A stretch of 64,000 nt of DNA, taken from Deltaproteobacteria bacterium (GTDB taxonomy: Bacteria; Myxococcota_A; Polyangia; Polyangiales; Ga0077539). The translations under genes and the position numbers were made by a program. Below the pieces are notes generated by a model that ran no database searches, was not told where the DNA came from, and saw nothing but the letters and a program-made list of their open reading frames with translations. Position 1 is the stretch's first letter. Each line of letters opens with the position of its first letter. The DNA lies in assembly GCA_947477565.1 (NCBI GenBank), contig CANJUR010000011.1:46733-110732 (forward strand). Direction: 5' to 3'. This document shows positions 61,117 through 64,000 of this stretch, one piece after another.

Positions 61117-63684
61117 ATGGGTTCTGTTCGACGGCGGCTGGCGTGTCTTCTCTCGTGTGTTTGCGCGCTGGTCTCGTTGCGGGCCGAGGCTCAGCCACAG
61201 CCGCCACGGCTCCAGCTGGACACGGACTCTTTGCAGATTCCGGCGACGGCGGCCGAGCCTGAGGCTACCGCGCCCGCGACGACGGACGAGGCCCCGCCGC
61301 CGCCTCCCGCGGCGAGCCCCGACGACGCCTGCCAGCGGGTGGTCAACATCCGCTTCCTTGGCCTGCGCCGCGTCAACGCAGAGGATCTCCAGACCTCCGT
61401 TCGTCTTCGCACGGGCGAGTGCCTCGACCGCGGCCGCGCCGCCCGCGATGCCCGCACGCTGTGGGATCTAGGTTTTTTCCGTGACGTTCGTGTCGGGTTC
61501 GAGCGCGCCGAGGGGGGCGTCGAGGTTCGCTACCACGTGAGCGAGCGGCAGACGGTCCATGCGGTGCGCTTCGAGGGCTACGACGACGTGGACGAGGACA
61601 AGCTTCGCGAGACCATCGACGTCCGCGACGGCTCGGTGCTGTCCGAGTCGGCGGTACGGCGCAACGTCCAGAAGTTGCTCGACCTGTACGAGGAGAAGGG
61701 ATTCTTCCTGGCGCGCGTGACGCACACGGTGGAGCCCCGCCCCGGCGACCGCAACGAGGTGGACATCGTGTTCCACATCGTCGAGGGCACGCAGGTGCAG
61801 GTGCGGAGCGTGCAGTTCATCGGCAATCACAGCCTGACGGACGAAGAACTCCGCGGTGTGATGAGCACCAACACCAGCGGGTTCTTCTCGTTCATCACCT
61901 CCAGCGGCACGTACCGCGAGGAGGCGTTTCGCAACGACATGGATCTCCTGCACGCGGCCTACTACGACCGCGGGCACCTCACCGTTGACATCGCCACCCC
62001 GCGCGTCGCGCTCTCGCCGGACCGTCGCTTCATCGACATCGTGATCCCCATCCGGGAGGGTCCGCGGTATCGCATCGGTCGGCTGCGCGTGCAGGAGGTC
62101 GACGAGGACGGCAACGAGGTCGAGCCGTTGGGCGGCCGTCGCCCGATGCGCGAGCGCGTCCACGCTGCGCCCGGCGAGTTCTTCTCTCGCAGCGTGATCG
62201 GCCGCGACATTGTTGCGGTGCAGACGCACTACCGCGACGCGGGGTACGCCAACGTCGAGGTCACGCCGGACATCCAGCCGGACACGGCTCGCCGCACGGT
62301 GGACCTCACGGTGCGCATCGTGCGCGGCCCGGTGGTGACGATCCATCGCATCGAGGTGCGCGGCAACGCGAAGACCAGCGAGCGGGTGATTCGGCGCGAG
62401 ATGCTGATCTTCGAGGGCGAGCGGTACAACGAGTCCGACTACCAGAACTCCCGGCGTCGGGTCATGGCGCTCGGCTACTTCGAGCGCGTGGACCTCTCCA
62501 CGGAGCCTGTGGAGGGTCACCCCGAGCAGTTGGTGGTCAACGTCGAGGTCGCCGAGCGTCCCACCGGAACCTTCCAGATCGGCGCGGGCTTCTCTTCGGT
62601 TGAGAACTTCATCGCGACAGCTCAGATCCAGCAGCTCAACTTGTTTGGGCGCGGGCAGTCGCTGACGTTGCAGGCGCAGCTTTCCGGGCTGCGGCAGATC
62701 TTCTCGCTGCGCTTCGTCGAGCCGTACTTCCTCGACTCCAACTGGACCTTCGCGACCGACCTCTACAACACGGTCCGCGCGTTCACCGACTTCAGCCGCA
62801 CGAGCACCGGTGGCACGCTCACCTTCGGCTATCCGATCATTGGTCAGGACCTCCGTCTTTTCGCCAGCTACACGGGCGAGCAGGTCGGCGCGAACACCAG
62901 TACGTCTACGGGTCTCTTCGGCCAGACGACGCTTCCGTCGGCTTTCCGCAGCCTGCCGTTGGCCAACATCTTCCAGTCGGGCTTCACGAGTTCGGTGGGT
63001 CTGTCGATGGCCTACGACAGCCGTGACAACCGTCTCACCCCGACCAGCGGCGTGTACGCGCGCCTCGGCGTCGATGTGGCCGACAGCCTGCTGGGCAGCC
63101 AGAACGTCTACAGCCGCGTCTCCGGCTGGTTTCGCTTCTACCGCCCTCTCTTCGCGGGCGTGATCTTCAAGATGAACGTTCAGGGCGGCGTGGTGTTTAG
63201 CCAGCGCGCGCAGGGCGTTCCCATCTTCGAGCGCTTCTTCCTCGGCGGCATCTTCGACGTGCGCGGCTACCGTCTCCGCACCATCGCCCCGCGCCTCCAG
63301 CTTCCGCTCTCCCAGGATCCCAACGCCTCGCTTGTCTCCAACGGCGCGGTCATCGGCGGCAACATCCAGGGCTATTACAACCTGGAGATCGAGTTTCCGA
63401 TTCTCCAGGCGGTGGGCCTGCGCGGCGTGCTCTTCAGCGACGGCGGCAACGTGTTCAACACCGAGTCGCAGTACTGCGGCGCGGGCGGGACGGGTCTCGC
63501 TTCGGTGGTTGATCCGTGCACGCGCTTCCAGGACAACCCGCTCAACCTGCGCTTCTCCGCGGGCTTCGGCGTCCGATGGCAGAGCCCATTGGGTTTGCTG
63601 CGCTTCGAGTGGGGCTTCCCGCTCAACAAGCTTCCTTACGAAGAAGCCTCGGTGTTCGAGTTCACCATCGGCAACTTCTTCTGA
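61117..63684 (+). CDS. bamA: Outer-membrane protein assembly factor BamA
   Basis: The 855-residue product has a signal peptide (LRAEAQPQ), a Pro/Ala/Glu-rich linker with PPPPPAAS, five POTRA-like domains (for example VVNIRFLGLRRVNAEDLQ, TVHAVRFEGYDDVDEDKLRE, VRSVQFIGNHSLTDEELRGV, TIHRIEVRGNAKTSERVIRR) and a C-terminal barrel with the conserved VRGYRLRTIAPR motif and a terminal aromatic Phe (FTIGNFF). It inserts beta-barrel proteins in the outer membrane. ATG 61117 is chosen from the signal sequence. The Pro-rich linker before POTRA1 is a small local extension. Confidence 0.95.
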   Translation: MGSVRRRLACLLSCVCALVSLRAEAQPQPPRLQLDTDSLQIPATAAEPEATAPATTDEAPPPPPAASPDDACQRVVNIRFLGLRRVNAEDLQTSVRLRTGECLDRGRAARDARTLWDLGFFRDVRVGFERAEGGVEVRYHVSERQTVHAVRFEGYDDVDEDKLRETIDVRDGSVLSESAVRRNVQKLLDLYEEKGFFLARVTHTVEPRPGDRNEVDIVFHIVEGTQVQVRSVQFIGNHSLTDEELRGVMSTNTSGFFSFITSSGTYREEAFRNDMDLLHAAYYDRGHLTVDIATPRVALSPDRRFIDIVIPIREGPRYRIGRLRVQEVDEDGNEVEPLGGRRPMRERVHAAPGEFFSRSVIGRDIVAVQTHYRDAGYANVEVTPDIQPDTARRTVDLTVRIVRGPVVTIHRIEVRGNAKTSERVIRREMLIFEGERYNESDYQNSRRRVMALGYFERVDLSTEPVEGHPEQLVVNVEVAERPTGTFQIGAGFSSVENFIATAQIQQLNLFGRGQSLTLQAQLSGLRQIFSLRFVEPYFLDSNWTFATDLYNTVRAFTDFSRTSTGGTLTFGYPIIGQDLRLFASYTGEQVGANTSTSTGLFGQTTLPSAFRSLPLANIFQSGFTSSVGLSMAYDSRDNRLTPTSGVYARLGVDVADSLLGSQNVYSRVSGWFRFYRPLFAGVIFKMNVQGGVVFSQRAQGVPIFERFFLGGIFDVRGYRLRTIAPRLQLPLSQDPNASLVSNGAVIGGNIQGYYNLEIEFPILQAVGLRGVLFSDGGNVFNTESQYCGAGGTGLASVVDPCTRFQDNPLNLRFSAGFGVRWQSPLGLLRFEWGFPLNKLPYEEASVFEFTIGNFF

Positions 63685-63765
63685 GCAGGGATCCGGGATT
63701 CGCGTCGGAAACACATGATTTCCAGGTGAATCTACCGTCACGTTGAGCCCCCACCCCCGGCCCCG

Positions 63766-63781
63766 CCCCCACGAGTGGGGG
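63766..63781 (+). terminator. Hairpin after bamA
   Basis: CCCCCAC (63766-63772) pairs with GTGGGGG (63775-63781), effectively CCCCCA-CGAG-TGGGGG, 82 bases after the bamA stop and before the end of the convergent DUF559 gene. No T-tract is present, but the position fits a terminator for both. Confidence 0.5.
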
Positions 63782-63810
63782 CAGGGTGGGCAGAGACGAC
63801 TCGGCCACTC

Positions 63811-64000
63811 TCACTCTGTGGACTCGCCTGGGGCGACCTCGCGGCCCCCATGGTCAGGCCCGACCTTGGAATGGTGGATAGCCTCGACAACTCGCGCGAC
63901 GACGTCAGCCATTTCGGTGAGGACCTCCTCGTTTCGTACGCGCAGCACTTTCAGGCCTTCGAGGTGCAGGGCACGCGTTCGTCGCTCGTCTTCCGCTCGC
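63811..64000 (-). CDS. DUF559 (Vsr-like fold) domain protein, C-terminal part
   Basis: Only the last 62 residues are in the window. They read RAEDERRTRALHLEGLKVLR followed by NEEVLTEMADVVARVVEAI, which matches the end of the DUF559 family (Vsr/PD-(D/E)XK-like fold, xxRxxxLxxxGxxVLRxxNxxVLxxxxxVxxxI). A C-terminal tail of about 25 residues follows. The N terminus with the catalytic residues lies outside. A DNA-related role is likely from the family but unproven. Confidence 0.7.
   Translation of the reverse strand, partial: RAEDERRTRALHLEGLKVLRVRNEEVLTEMADVVARVVEAIHHSKVGPDHGGREVAPGESTE

Noticed and set aside
61468..63741. Minus-strand open frame of 757 codons opposite bamA
   Set aside because: Antisense shadow with Arg/Glu/His-rich low-complexity protein; bamA is certain on the other strand.

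Overview
The window is about 64 kb of very GC-rich, gene-dense DNA with strong G/C bias at third codon positions. It looks like a chromosomal segment of a myxobacterium-like member of the Myxococcota. Supporting signs are many lipoproteins, Cys-rich repeat lipoproteins with DDDCDG motifs, MYXO-CTERM-like tails (Cys-Gly-Cys, hydrophobic helix, Arg cluster), TPR proteins with C-terminal membrane helices, paired outer-membrane beta-barrels and a TTGACA/TAGGTT-type promoter. I see no rRNA, tRNA, CRISPR array, insertion sequence or prophage. The first and last genes are cut by the window edges.

Layout. 0-5.9 kb: thioredoxin-like lipoprotein (partial), MeaB GTPase, an EpmA-like EF-P lysine ligase beside efp, a TPR membrane protein, a lipoprotein and a class II glutamine-amidotransferase-like protein that lacks the catalytic Cys. 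6-10.1 kb: yceD-rpmF-(fabD remnant)-fabG-acpP-fabF-rpiB, a fatty-acid operon whose fabD has lost its middle. 10-18 kb: acyl-CoA synthetase, twin SRPBCC lipoprotein, TPR/PEGA-like protein, histone-deacetylase-family hydrolase, and two HAMP membrane sensors around a HEAT-repeat protein. 18-25.7 kb: secreted Ig-like protein, ftsY, two beta-barrels, and the truA operon with a peptidase-MA-like protein. 25.8-33 kb: YbjN-like protein, a beta-barrel coupled to a 13-CxxCH cytochrome, a TPR protein with a TFIIB-cyclin-like C terminus, and Cys-rich and TPR lipoprotein genes. 33-33.5 kb: a PPK2 pseudogene abutting an 11-copy CGCTCC repeat.

34-44 kb looks like a metal-homeostasis region: a Fur-family regulator followed by a ZIP/COG0701 permease fusion, secreted esterase and M23 peptidase genes, then a TonB receptor-lipoprotein-lipoprotein operon on the other strand. 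A 5-5-5 inverted repeat (TGCRA-N5-TTGCA) lies upstream of both the regulator and the TonB operon, which suggests one regulon. 44.1-45.3 kb is a graveyard of three gene remnants: a RegB-like kinase, an unknown fragment and an MbnH-like di-heme enzyme. 45.5-50.5 kb: M1-like peptidase and membrane partner, a Panacea-domain protein overlapped by a possible toxin partner, and an EamA transporter. 50.8-57.4 kb: an overlapping minus-strand operon of dynamin-like GTPase, Hsp70/SrfB-like ATPase, unknown protein and esterase. This is the best candidate here for an undescribed system. 57.5-64 kb: a 15-repeat Cys-rich lipoprotein, a 21-bp tandem repeat, bamA, and the end of a DUF559 protein.

Two themes stand out. 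Several genes (fabD, kinase, MbnH-like) are internally deleted while both flanks stay recognisable. Tight ATGA/GTGA/TGATG overlaps mark many co-translated operons (fabF-rpiB, truA cluster, beta-barrel-cytochrome, TonB cluster, GTPase/Hsp70 cluster).
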